Positions 24,201-34,608 are shown, numbered from the stretch's first letter. The stretch: DNA of 64,000 nt from Tubulanus polymorphus (GCF_964204645.1 NC_134029.1:13628850-13692849); one strand, 5' to 3'. Notes: generated by a model from the sequence alone, not told the origin. Program-made: numbers and translations.

Positions 24201-24600
24201 CCTTAAAAAATCCAACTTATCTACAAATCTAAATACTGGTTTCTCTCCTCATTATCAATTATTATCCAGACATATCAACTCTCTACTCGATTTTGGTTAA
24301 TGTCACTATGTGTCACACTGCTATCCCCATCCAATTTCTACTCCACTTAAGTTACATAATTTGTATTCATCCTAACTGTTTTTAGAATTTTGTGGTTTCT
24401 ATGGTACACCTGGTTGTTTTCACATGTCACTTGTTCTGTTTACATTTATTCGACACATCGCTTTTGTTTATGTCCTGTAAGTTTGTATGCTACGTTACTT
24501 CTGTTTTCTGGTCATCCCACCTGATGATGGCTGTTTGTCAAAAGCTGAAACGTTGTTGTTTCATTTTAATAAATTATCTCATATAAAATCTGAATAGTGG
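24201..24600 (+). mobile_element. Penelope-like 3' end, inverted relative to the neighbouring fragment
   Basis: Near 24210-24300 the plus strand can be read as NTGFSPHYQLLSRHINSLLDFG followed by a stop, in the style of a retroelement C-terminus, and then an untranslated segment with a hammerhead-like motif (24521-24551). The orientation is opposite to the minus-strand ORF beside it. Head-to-head inverted, 5'-truncated arrangements are known for Penelope-like elements; the assignment of this stretch is inference. Confidence 0.45.
24521..24563 (+). ncRNA. hammerhead-ribozyme-like motif
   Basis: CTGATGA (24521-24527) is followed by a 4-bp stem II (GGCT 24529-24532 with AGCT 24543-24546) and GAAAC (24547-24551), the conserved hammerhead order. 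Stem III would be only 2-3 bp. It is weaker than the example at 26649-26687. Confidence 0.5.
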
Positions 24601-25079
24601 GACTTCTTCCATTGATCATAGAGGAGTCTTTGCTCTCTGATTCGCTTTTTTAAACAGATATTTTTGTGATCAGATCTTCGTGAAAAAGCTCATATTAATT
24701 TCAACGAGGCCCTCTTTCAAAATTCAGCTTCATAGAGTTTCGAGAATGGATAATGCTTTAATGAAGGATTTGTATGAATATAAGCTCAGTTGCACAGTCA
24801 AAGAGCCTTTGCTCTGGAAACCATGTCATTTAAATTCGCTCCATTTGTATAGTAATAGGCTCGGCCTTTACGGGCCTTATACCTTCATGACGCAGTAGAA
24901 GAAGAATGATGCAGTATTCAAAATTTACAGAAACATTTACATTGTAACGATCTAACAAATTTTATAATAGTTAAGATGGTATAGGCGATGTGGCGACTAT
25001 GTTCATTTTCTGTTAATATATCCTTACATTAAAAGACAAGCCCATTTTAGCTGCCCCAAAGATCACACTACATGAAAAA

Positions 25080-25400
25080 ATGCATCAAGAATTGGTGTAG
25101 GCATCATGATGAAAAGAAATACAAGATGGATGGCAACCCTGGTGGCCATACTTGAATTCAATTTTCTATCAGGGGTAGACACTTCACCTACCAAAATTCT
25201 TACACCTAGAATCATGAAAACCCGACGCTCTCACCAGATTTTGTGGAAATACATCAAGAATTGCGGGCTGCATTGCGCAAACAAGAAATTCAAGATGGCC
25301 ACCCCAATGGCAGCCATATTTGATCACCAATGACATTTGTTTACAATAGGGGTGGACAACTCGCCAGACCCAATCTTCAAGGCTAATTTTCAAAAAGATT
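25080..25400. repeat. degenerate two-unit repeat, family D style
   Basis: Two imperfect units of about 175 bp share AAATGCATCAAGAATTG / AATACATCAAGAATTG, AAGATGG followed by a GGCCATA/AGCCATA word, and a GGGGTAGACA/GGGGTGGACA word. Confidence 0.55.
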
Positions 25401-25519
25401 CATCGCAAATTACAGGCAAGATTCGACTTTTTGAAAAACCAGCACAGATGCCTATTCAAATCACATGTAATAAACAATTCAGTGCTTCTTAGTTTGATGT
25501 CCCTGTTTTCATCGCGCAG

Positions 25520-25760
25520 TGGTTAAAATCATTGTTTACATCGAATGTCTTCAACAGCTGATACAACTGCACCCGCGTCTGTCAATCATCTTAATTGATT
25601 CATATACTAAAATGCTCACTATGAAAAAACAATGCGGTAAATCAATCCAGAATTTTTCAGTAGAATGTCAGACACTAGGTACCTTTCTTTAAAGGTTTAT
25701 TTGTTGTATGTCATTAACAATCAGTTATATAATACTTTATTCATAACTTTGAAGCGGCGT
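25520..25760. repeat. family E repeat, copy 1
   Basis: Diverged match to about 29370-29620. Shared in order are GCGCA...TGGTTA/TGGTAA, CTGTCAATCA, AAAATGCTCACT/AAAATGCGCTTACT, an AGGTTTATTTG word and TTCATAACTTT. Confidence 0.6.
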
Positions 25761-25845
25761 GCCGGCAGAAAACGCTCAAGCAAGGTCAGTCACGTAGGCC
25801 AACAATAACACGAAACAGACCACGGTTTGCCGTTTTTGGCGTTAA

Positions 25846-26303
25846 CTCTTTGCCTGCCAGGCCTATTTTTCAGAAAAAGTTGCGCCTTGCCAGGATTTCT
25901 GTGTTTTTCAGATTCATAAAACAAAAACTAAAAGAGATATCATCATCAAATTTGTTTTATTTTGTTCATCTGGTCTTGCTTTGTCGTGTAAAATAAGCGG
26001 CATTTCATCTAGAAGTGATAAAATCTGCAGCAATCACCAATGCAGAGGGGGTATTTCGCATAAAATATGCCTATTCATGCGTGTTCAGCCCCCATTTCAA
26101 TAGATGACATCACTAACACACTGCATAGAACGACTGATGATAGTTTGTTTTAGTAGTAAAAGGCATTAAACTAACTGGTGTTGTACGATGAATTCGCCAT
26201 CTATCGTTAACATTAAGAAACAAGTCAACCGAGACAGCACAGATTGGCAGGCATGTGATGGGAGATATTGAACGTACCAGTACATTTTTGGCAGGCAAAA
26301 ATA
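25846..26303. mobile_element. possible piggyBac-like MITE
   Basis: A TTAA is followed by CTCTTTGCCTGCCA, and the reverse complement TGGCAGGCAAA occurs near 26289-26299. The right-hand TTAA is not seen, so one end is mutated or the pairing is fortuitous. Confidence 0.35.
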
Positions 26304-26589
26304 AAAATTACACATAAATTAGAGCGACTGTAATGGACCATTTGTTGTCACTAACCTTTAATAAACTTTGTATGGATACAATCGAGATAATTCCACCCTA
26401 TAATTCCACTGTTTAACGAACGACGTGCAGCTTAAACATGGCGCTGCCATTCAATACGCTAGTCACGATGTATCTCTACACACATCAAAATCAAACTTGA
26501 ATTAAAAGTGTTGACTTATGAGAAACGAACGAAATCTAGCAATTTGATTAGGAAAATAGCAACACTATAATAAGATAAAATCCCACTAT

Positions 26590-26760
26590 TTACAGATTAT
26601 AAGAATTTAAAAACCAGAATTTATTTATTAAAACTAAAATATATAAAAGACACGACGTTTCGATCTCACCCTAGAGATCATCGTCAGGTGTGAGATATAT
26701 ACTAAAAACAGGGGTATATATACAGAAGAGGACAGGTTAATTGAGTAAATTGGTGAGTGA
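26590..26760 (-). mobile_element. Penelope-like terminal repeat fragment
   Basis: A solo fragment around the hammerhead at 26649-26687, with no coding sequence beside it. Such short hammerhead-bearing terminal repeats are common relics of Penelope-like elements. Confidence 0.5.
26649..26687 (-). ncRNA. type I hammerhead ribozyme (Penelope-like)
   Basis: On the minus strand CTGACGA (26687-26681) is followed by a 6-bp stem II (GATCTC/GAGATC) with the loop TAGGGT, and then GAA. A minimal 3-bp stem III (ACG with TGU, loop TCG) follows, with C at the cleavage position (26649). All core bases of the hammerhead consensus are present. Minimal stem III hammerheads are known from Penelope-like elements, where they process the RNA. 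Self-cleavage is predicted, not shown. Confidence 0.75.
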
Positions 26761-27362
26761 GTAAATAATTAGTGTTTGGCAAGGCATGAAGTAATAAATA
26801 TACTTAGAAAGAAGAGAATTATGCGGGGAAAAGCCATTATTTAAATTGGTACTAATATCTGAGTGACGAGTAATTAGCAACCCTATAGTTGAAAAAAGTT
26901 GATAAACTACCTCTAATCATTTAAAAGCTTTGCCTTCACATGGAACTATCTCCGCCTTATCACAGGTGCACTCTGCCGCCGTGATTTGCCCACTCAACGA
27001 TAAAAAATTTCCCACGGTCTTACTTTCGACATTTTCCAATAATTTATGGAAATATTTAAAAAAGGGAAATTTCACTCTGCATTAAGATTAAAGTATTTAT
27101 TCGTTTGACAAATCTTCCTCTGAACTCCCACCAACAAGTTATAAGTGGCGACATGAAAATGACGTCATCGACTCACTACCATCTTATAACCTTCATGACT
27201 ACGTCATGAAGGAGTCATGAAGGTAAAAATGTCCACGTTTATCGGTGTGAATATCTGATATCGAAAGACTCTAAGTTAATACATAGGAAGGTACCTCAGA
27301 ATGCTACCCCATGTTTCACCGAAACCCACATAAGCTGATAAGCTGTCACTCTGGGATCTTAC

Positions 27363-27593
27363 TTTTTGGCACCCTTCTTTCCTTTACCATACATTTCTGC
27401 ACGTCCTTTATCCTCATCAACAACCATCATTGTTTTTCCTTGATTACGTTTTGGGTTATTATTTGCATAAACACCTCGTTGGAGATGGTCCAGATCATTC
27501 TTAACAGTTGATGGAGTTTTACACACATCACAGTTTTTGTTACACACCGGACAGGGATCACCGAAGTATTCAGCAAAGGCGCCATGACGACAT
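27363..27593 (-). CDS. RECQL5: RECQL5-like helicase, zinc-binding exon
   Basis: Acceptor GCTTTCAG and donor CCAAAAA/GTAAGA bound a 231-bp exon. It encodes CRHGAFAEYFGDPCPVCNKN, then CDVCKTPSTVKNDLDHLQRG and a basic tail (GKGKKGAKK). The C-R-H...YFGD...C..C..CD.C arrangement is the RecQ zinc-binding subdomain that follows the helicase core, and CDVCKTP..V resembles RECQL5. Its first base completes the lysine codon begun in the exon at 27760-27678. No stop belongs to the exon: the TAA just past it lies across the splice donor. Confidence 0.85.
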
Positions 27594-27677
27594 CTGAAAG
27601 CAGATAGATAAATGATTATCTAGCAATGATAATTAATTCAAAAATCTAATTTCCAAAACAACAAATCTATATCTCAC

Positions 27678-27760
27678 TTAGGTTCATGGCAAAAATTAAG
27701 CATAGCCTCGAAACCTTTTCTGGCTGCTTTATTCCTCAAAGATGAGCCACCAACCTGCTT
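27678..27760 (-). CDS. RECQL5: RECQL5-like helicase, short exon before the zinc ligands
   Basis: An 83-bp exon between ACCATTTCAG and CCTAA/GTGAGA. It encodes KQVGGSSLRNKAARKGFEAM and LNFCHEPK; the FC..P.CRH junction with the next exon is the conserved first zinc ligand pair of RecQ proteins. It begins in phase 0, matching the end of exon 42241-42079. It was too short to stand out as an ORF and was found from its splice sites and similarity. Confidence 0.85.
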
Positions 27761-27919
27761 CTGAAATGGTAAGGAACATTGAAATAATTGCTAAGTAATA
27801 ACTGCTTTGTGCTGGGCTTCACCCTTTACATTTTAACTGACAGAAATCCAAGAAATTTTGAAAATAAGATTCATTGTTGGGGATTCAAACCAGATATACC
27901 TGGTGTGCTGACATTATTT

Positions 27920-28283
27920 CAGTGGAATATGTTATAAAACTTTGTTGTCAATATTTCTTGCCACTGTGATTGAAGCTCCTGCACTCAGTTAAGTCGAGGT
28001 CAATGAGTGAGAATCGGGGCTGAAATCTAAGCTGACCAAATATTATACGCTGGTTTTGACGCTAAAGATTTGCAACCGTCTGAAACTGAAGGATGATCCC
28101 GCCTTATATGAATTCAACAAGATCTACAAACTATAGTTAACTGCGTAGTTGTGTCCAGAGAACTACATAGTCTCTCAGCATTGGCGCTGAATATCGCGAG
28201 GCATTTGACTTGATCAGCGTGTGTGTGCTGTATGATGGATATCCCTATGTACATGTTCTGTGTTACACACAGAGTGAGTGTAT
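27920..28283 (+). repeat. dispersed repeat, left half of an occupied copy
   Basis: Homologous to 3560-3881. It ends at the AT (28282-28283) that forms the left target duplication of the transposon beginning at 28284. The homology resumes at 34751. Confidence 0.8.
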
Positions 28284-28957
28284 GAGGAACCCGCAGAACT
28301 CGGCCACATCGCGGCGCTGCGAGCGGTTAGACCGAGCTAAACCCGGAAGTAAACCCGGAAATAAACGCGCTTGGCTGCAGCCGATACTCGCATGATTTTC
28401 AGCTGTTCAGTAAAAATGGATTCGGGTTCGAAGATGTTTATACTTTTTTCACTTCAAGTGTTTGTTCCCAACAGCTGATACGGATTACACATAAGGATTT
28501 ACATATAAATTGGACAACGGGACCGCGCCTTTGTCTACGGAATAAGTGAAAATACGGATTATGGAGTACGAATTGAAACAGTATTTTAAAGGGAATAACG
28601 TTACTGAAAAACGGGACCAATTTATTGATACGGAAAAAGCACTTATACGGTTTAACCGCAGACGGAAAAACCGAGATTGACTGTACACCATTTTAAATTT
28701 TAGGCCCAAAACAATGGTGATGTGATGCCGGTTTTACAACTGTTTAAACCTGCTAACCCGTATGCAATAAATGTTGATCATGATTATGGCAGATCATTCG
28801 GAAGAAGCCTTTAAGGTCCAAGTTAATTGTCAAGTAAATAAACAGATCCAATTTAATTGATTTAATTCAATCTATTACGGATATTGTGAATGTTATTAGG
28901 TACATTGTTCTTGCTTCTTCTCAGTTGCATTGAATTACTGCACTCCAATCTTATTAG

Positions 28958-30200
28958 TTACATACAATAAATGAGAATGAAAGGATCGAAATGGAAGAGA
29001 AAACTCGTGGACAAGCATCTTGCCGAGATTGGCAGGAAACAAGGGCATGTTGTTTGACATCATCTATGTTCGGAGCAATTTGCAAGGCGACAGATAGAAA
29101 TTTAGAAAAACTGGTTTCATCCGTTATATATCCTATCGAATTTAAAAGTAAAGCCACAACTCATGGTCAGAAATATGAAAAAGTTGCTGTTGAACATTTT
29201 GAGAAGATACATGGAACATCTAGGGAATGTGGACTTTTTGTGGCAAAAAATTATCCTTGGTTGGGTGCTTCACCAGATAGAGTTATTGATGATAGGAATA
29301 TTGAGAGATTGATGATTATTATTCCATTAGTTTGCCTAAAAAAATTCAATTTGTTTGCGGTTTGCATTGCGCACGTGGTAATGTTACTGTTTAAATCTGA
29401 CGTCATCGACAAAATGAGGCACGCAGCTGAGCCTGCCTGTCAATCAACATAATTGGTTTACACTAAAAATGCGCTTACTTGAAAAACTATGCTGTGTATC
29501 AATCTGGAATTTTCGGCACAATATCCGATGTTAAATACCTTGCTTTGAAGGTTTATTTGGTGTAAATTTGATCCAAAATGTTTCTAATATTTTGTTCATA
29601 ACTTTTGAAGTGGAGGCTGGTGTCGTGTGTAAGGCTGTACGTATGGGTACTAACGCTTACAACAGGCGCAGCATTGATGGTGTATTTATGCGCGAGTAGA
29701 TGAAATGATTTGTTTTAACCGCTAAATCGGCGTTCATTACGCATCCTCTCAAACAATGATATTATTTAGTATTTATTTAGATATATTTATCATTATAATA
29801 TTCTTAAGACTGGAAAAGATCTGGAAAAAAAATCTTCCGATCCTGTCATGTGACTTCATGACGGCAACTTGACGATAGCGTAGGTTCTCATTCTTCGAAC
29901 CAAATATAACTCCTGAAACTGTACCATATTTATCCGAGGCTGGAAATGGCTCGGAATGAAAAGAATGATTATTACTATCAAGTGCAGGGTCAATTTCTCT
30001 GTTCTGATCGTGAACTATGTAACTTTTGTGTATTTACTCTGAAGGACTTCGTGGTTATTAAGATTGAGAAAGACCAAGTGTTTATTGCCCAGATGATATC
30101 AAGCTTGAATCAATTTTATGAGTTTCATTTCTTTCCTGCGCTACTGGAAATATTTATTCTTCAACTATTCAAAATACTTTTCATAGTCTCAGTAAATTAA
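28958..30200 (+). pseudogene. YqaJ nuclease gene, copy 2, interrupted
   Basis: Opens at an acceptor (TTATTAG, 28951-28957) and runs through QETRACCLTSSMFGAICKAT, THGQKYEKVAVEHFEKIHG and LGASPDRVIDD. The catalytic E-x-K strand expected next is missing because about 580 bp of foreign DNA starts near 29306. Similarity resumes near 29895 with ITPETVPYLSEAG and, after a 1-bp frameshift, YYYQVQGQFLCSDRELC and a hydrophobic C-terminus. Loss of the catalytic strand and the frameshift make it inactive. No SAP or SWIM exon was recognised upstream within the element. Confidence 0.82.
29306..29890. repeat. family E insertion inside YqaJ copy 2
   Basis: Replaces the E-x-K segment of the nuclease. Its centre (about 29370-29620) matches 25520-25760. 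Exact ends and any target duplication could not be fixed by eye, and a few nuclease codons appear lost. Confidence 0.65.
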
Positions 30201-30488
30201 TGGAAATAATACTGTATACAAATTGATTTCAATGATTTTCCATAATTTTTAGAGTCAGTTTTCTGCTAATTTTGCACCCTTTACAACTCATTTGATTCAG
30301 AATACGCAACTTCTAGTTCAAATGGTCTGGGTTAATCCACTGCAAAGATGAGTTTGATGATGTAAGACCAGAAATAAGATTTCACAAATTCATATTTATT
30401 ACAAATGTTTTATGTTTATTAAAAATCTTTCATAAAAAACATATTCTTCAATGTCTTGAACATGGCGCATTTGATATACCCTGAAATT

Positions 30489-31084
30489 TTAGGCATCGCG
30501 AGGAACGGTGCACTTCCTAAAATTACACAACGTAAAAACAACTCTTATTATCTGAGGAGCAAGTGATGACTCTATGTGATTCATTGGCTCTGTCAGAATT
30601 TTATAGGTTTTCCCAAGTCCAATCAATCGTTCAATATGGACACGCTTACTTGCAATTTTTCTGTCCTTTGTGACAGTTGTGACAGACATACGGTTCCTCT
30701 TTTTGAAAAAAAGTGGGGATGTTTATTGAAACCTCGAACGGAATGAAAATATCATCTACACTGAAAACTTTGTCTACCATTATTTCATCTCCACGATCAC
30801 ATTTTTCAGCTAAGTAAGACCTTTCCATAACTTGTCGGTCACTTGTGGATCCACCGAAAGCTGTAGATACAAATGATATTAATGCACCAGGTGTCCCCCC
30901 AACTACTGTTTTGACAGTGTTACGATTTTTGTATGTAGAGAAAGTGGCTTGTTGGGCAACTGCTTGATTGGGTTTCTTAATCGGACATTCCGCTCCATCA
31001 AGTATTAATCTTGTTTTTAGAAATTTTTTTTTGAAATCTGATGGGCAGAAAAACCAAACAAGTTCTCCACAAGGCCATCATTCA
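30489..31084 (-). pseudogene. THAP-type DDE transposase, C-terminal half (copy 2)
   Basis: Contains all three catalytic positions of the DDE_Tnp_4 fold. The first Asp is in TRLILDGAECPIKKP, followed by QQATFSTYKNRNTVKTVVGG. The second Asp is in FVSTAFGGSTSDRQ. The glutamate is in KIASKRVHIERLIGLGK after a 1-bp frameshift near 30690. The protein ends CNFRKCTVPRDA. A TGA replaces a tryptophan codon near 31078. Read across the 31086/33626 junction, with copy 3 removed, the frame continues into the N-terminal half, so the gene was one unit before the nested insertion. Confidence 0.88.
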
Positions 31085-31207
31085 ATAGGACTCTGCAAAA
31101 TTTTGTCCACCAGGGCGGCAGCACTGTACTAGAGGGCATTGTTTTTACTTCCTGGTTAGGGAATACCATAGACATTCTGTGAAAATAACGCTGAATAAAA
31201 GCCGAAA

Positions 31208-31752
31208 ATGCCTTTATATTGTGCTGTCCCATTGTGTAATTCGAAGACCAATGTTCACAAATTTCCTAAGGACATTAAGACTCAAATGGAGAATAGCCAT
31301 CAAAAGACTCAATTCAAAGACCAAAAAGGTATGGGAGCCAGGAAAGTGGACAGGGGTTTGTTCTAAGCACATCACAGCCAATTCCTACAGGACCCCAGGA
31401 TTATTAGGTAAGTAAAACTTAAACTACAATGTAGACAAAATCATATTTTATGCATAACTGTAGGTGGTTGACAATGAAATAATGTAAAAAATTGTGCAGT
31501 AATAGACTCACACTGACAGAAAAGAGTGACTAGCTTGTATTGTATGCTCTAGTATCTCAATCTATTTTATTTACAGCTGAAAGGAACAATTTGAAAGAGA
31601 ATGCTGTGCCAACAATCTTCCAGTTTCGAGAGACACCAAAGAGAATCCATGTGGAGCGAGTCATTGGTTTAGCAAAAACGTATAAGATCTTAGAAAGGCC
31701 TCTGGGTCCATATAAAACACAAATGGGTTCCTTCATTATCTATATTTGCTGA
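31208..31752 (+). pseudogene. internally deleted THAP transposase (copy 3)
   Basis: The start MPLYCAVPLCNSKTNVHKFP gives the first Cys pair of a THAP zinc finger. After a 1-bp frameshift near 31275 it continues LKWRIAIKRLN and GVCSKH, the closing C..H. It ends at a GTAAGT donor near 31411. After an acceptor (TTTACAG, 31569-31575) the next coding piece is already the C-terminus: PKRIHVERVIGLAKTYKIL, with the last catalytic Glu. The central region with both catalytic Asp residues is gone. The product could at most be a DNA-binding fragment. Confidence 0.82.
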
Positions 31753-31859
31753 GTTCTGGTCAACTTCAGACCATCCATTGTTGACCAAATAATGAGCACT
31801 ATATCAAATCAAATTGACTAAAATCAATGTTAAATTCATCTAAAACTAAATGTATTATA

Positions 31860-33557
31860 TTATACAAATGTAAAATTGTGTATTACAATACTTAACAATA
31901 AATGTTTAGCCAAATACTTTTCATATATATTTTCGTAGAATTCCTCTAACTTTGGAAGTAGCTTCATTTCACAAAATGATTTATTGTATGTGATTTTTTC
32001 AACATGCAAATCTTTGAACGTATACACTATGAAGTAGCAAACATCACGGCCAGTTATATGCAGTTGACCCTGAATCTGATAATTATAGTTATGATTTGTC
32101 CTCAAAGACATTGATTCATCATCGTTCAGTTGGAGGTATGGAAATTTATTATTTGGGAAAATTTCATCGTCTTTTCGAACATGAACATTTCGCTTCAACA
32201 AGAGAATCGTCATTGATTAGTCCATCTGGTGTTGCCGCTAGGTAGGGTTTTTTAACACAGATGAACAACCCAGATTCCAACACTTTTAAACCCTCCGCTT
32301 CTTCAAATCTCTTAATCGCTTTCTTTTCATGTTGTTTGCCATGAATGACTGCAGGAGTATTTAATGGCTGCGGATCAGCTATTGACTGACACAATTTGTC
32401 CATGTTACGTCTCTCCGTCACATGACAAATTTCACCAAACTTTGAGGCTGTCAGCCTAAATTGCCTTTCAATATGCCACAATTTACAGTCCCCTTGTATT
32501 CTTTTCAATGACTGGTGCTTCTTCTTTTGCGATCTGAAATGAAAATAAGATACATGACATTAAACTCAATTATAGTCATAGCATGATTTCGTTTCGATAT
32601 TTTGGCCCATTGGATCTCTATCCTCAATGTTGCAGGTTTTTTAATAAAAACGTACTGTATATTCATTATTGATTATCATCCTCACTTATCAGGAGTTCAG
32701 ACTCAATCCAGTATAGGTGTTCTACATGAAAAATCAATACAGGGATGAGTTTGAACTCCTGACAGGTGAGAATGCATCGGCTACATTTTACATGTGATTA
32801 TATTAAATGTCACCTATTTAGTTACCTTAACCGTTCTTTCAACTATGTAGTATGTCAATATATACATATACAATATATACAATACATACATATATCTTAT
32901 TGGGAGATCTTTATTTGTTAAACTATAGTAATTTAACACCAGTGACCGCACTCTTTCCTTATAACCATCAACATTCCTGTATTTTACTGGTCTTGGGTCC
33001 TCCAAGTTTGCATCATGTTTCCTCCGTGGTAAGTCTAGAGCTTCTGTCATAGGCCAAAAGTCTGGAAAAGATATTAAAATGATTAAAAATTGTGGATTGG
33101 TGGCTAGAAATTGCAAGGGTTCAATGGATTTTTCTAATTTTAGATCTATTTTGAAACACCTTTTATTCATGTTTTATGGCTATGTGTTAAATTTTCATCC
33201 TTCATGGTTTGACATAGTTTCTTGACAGGAACAATATACCGTATAGTGCTGCACCCTTTAGCAAATATTCAAACTAAATGGACCATGCTCATTGAACAAT
33301 AGGGTAGGTAGGTTGGTTACATGCTTTAAGTATGTTCAATGGGTGTCCAATGAATGTGAAGTGTGTAAACCGGTTCTTTCACAATTTGGGACTTGAATAC
33401 AAAGGAACAATGGATTTAATTGTTATTTATGAATGAATGTATGTTATTACCTTTCTATCAAATCTTCTTTCCTCCCTCTGGTGCTAGCGTGACGACTCAG
33501 AAGCTCCTCTTTTATTCTACTCACAGTCCAATTTTTATAATCAGTGTAGGAAGCCAT
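31860..33557 (-). pseudogene. SAP-YqaJ nuclease gene (copy 3)
   Basis: The first exon (33557-33451) starts with ATG and encodes NWTVSRIKEELLSRHASTRG followed by RKEDLIER, a SAP DNA-binding motif, ending at a GTAATA donor. A second block (about 33061-32900) follows TTTTCCAG and encodes RPVKYRNVDGYKERVRSLVL. It fades into a TATACA-rich tract and no SWIM finger follows. The nuclease exon (32533-31860) encodes RLTASKFGEICHV, VIHGKQHEKKAIKRFEEAEG, LAATPDGLINDDSLVEAKC (catalytic D and E-x-K intact), then a frameshift near 32210, and YNYQIQGQLHITGRDVC. Its 3' end faces the transposase 3' end at 31752. A dead copy, but the only one here showing the N-terminal SAP domain. Confidence 0.82.
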
Positions 33558-33625
33558 TTTGGAATTTCTCCCCTATGAAACAATAGCGCCATCTGGATTT
33601 TGATGACGTCATTGCAGACCCCTAT

Positions 33626-34608
33626 TTCTTCCCACTGACATACCATAAAATTTACCCAAGTGACAAATATGTTTGTCACTTGTTTTTAATTGATGCCAAA
33701 CCAGTAGCTTAGTTGGCCATGGGGGGTTATGGCTCCTCATTTTATTAACGTTAAAAATAGCTTATACTCAACAGGCAAAGATGAGGGCCTTCCAAAATAA
33801 TAAGTCAATTCAAATGCAGCAGAAGCATGTGACTGCAATACCATGAAGAATTTATTGTGAGTCTTGAGTCCAGTATAATAATGCAGTATTTCCTGGGATA
33901 CACCTCGCACAGAATACAACTTGATTGATGTTTGGCATCCAATGTCTACAAGCCGAGAAGTATCGCATTCATTTTCAGCAGACACTGAAGATTAAAATAA
34001 GATTCTCATATTCAGAAATTTACTGGTTACATAAAATTTAGATATAGAGGTTTTCATGACGTTGTTGCATAGAATGACAATATACCTTCAGTTAAATCAT
34101 CTGCGGTAATCTCGACTGCCTTAGCAACATTACTGTGAGCCTCAAGATCACTTCTCTCACTTTTTTCCTTTATAGTTTTCCATTTCAAAGCACGGTCTTC
34201 AACAACAAGATTTTCTGGATTCTTTTTTCCAGCATTCAAACACATGGGGCACAGGAGATTCAAGTAAATCTCTCATGGATGGAGTTAAACCTGTCATAAA
34301 AAAACAAATGTCAACTCCTTAATTGCAGAAAACCAATGAGATCGAATAATTACATAACGATATTTCATTGAAAATGCTTCATAGTCAAAGAATTTTTAGC
34401 TACCGTAATAGTTCTTTGATGGGTAATCGCGTTGATCGAAGTGATCCTGACAGACACGAGCGTTTTTAGTAAGCTGCCACAATTTTCCACATATTTTCGG
34501 ATCTTCCCACTTAATCGCAAAAATCCACTGCTTTAAACGAGCCTTGTTACCGAAAGGAAACTTGTGTCCACCTTGATTAGTGCACCCTGGCACAGAACAA
34601 TGCAGCAT
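33626..34608 (-). pseudogene. THAP-type DDE transposase, N-terminal half (copy 2)
   Basis: Exon 1 (34608-34404) encodes a full THAP C2CH finger: MLHCSVPGCTNQGGHKFP, KQWIFAIKW, NARVCQDHF, ending at TTACG/GTAGCT. A middle block (about 34263-34054) is charged and probably frameshifted. The last block starts after TTAATCTTCAG near 33985 and encodes DIGCQTSIKLYSVRG, HYYTGLKTHNKFFMVLQSH, FELTYYFGRPSSLPVEYKLF, a stop, then VTNIFVTWVNFMVCQWEEI up to 33626. That is the helical region before the DDE core. In-frame TGA and TAA follow LTLIK. The protein resumes at 31084. Confidence 0.85.

Larger units (their letters stand above)
23165..24885. repeat. family C repeat, copy 1, split by Penelope-like sequence
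   Basis: The left part (23165-about 23535) shares GGCACTATGGCCAGCCTGTC, the AATTGGATT-rich stretch and GCACATGGCTAATTAGCATA with 36274-36690 and 57641-58000. The right part (about 24610-24885) shares CATAGAGGAGTCTTTGCT, AAAGAGCCTTTGCTCTGGAA and CTCCATTTGTATAGTAAT with 36895-37165 and 58208-58362. The middle of the family is replaced here by about 1.07 kb of Penelope-like sequence. Confidence 0.85.
31087..33623. mobile_element. ISL2EU-type transposon, copy 3, nested in copy 2
   Basis: 2537 bp long. The left end AGGACTCTGC..AAAATTTTG with CCACCAGGGCGGC and the right end (read inward AGGGGTCTGCAATGACG, then ATCCAGATGGCGC) form diverged inverted repeats. AT is present on both sides (31085-31086, 33624-33625). 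It contains a plus-strand THAP transposase with a large internal deletion and a minus-strand SAP-YqaJ gene. Removing it with one AT restores the reading frame of the host transposase, which confirms the ends. Confidence 0.87.
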
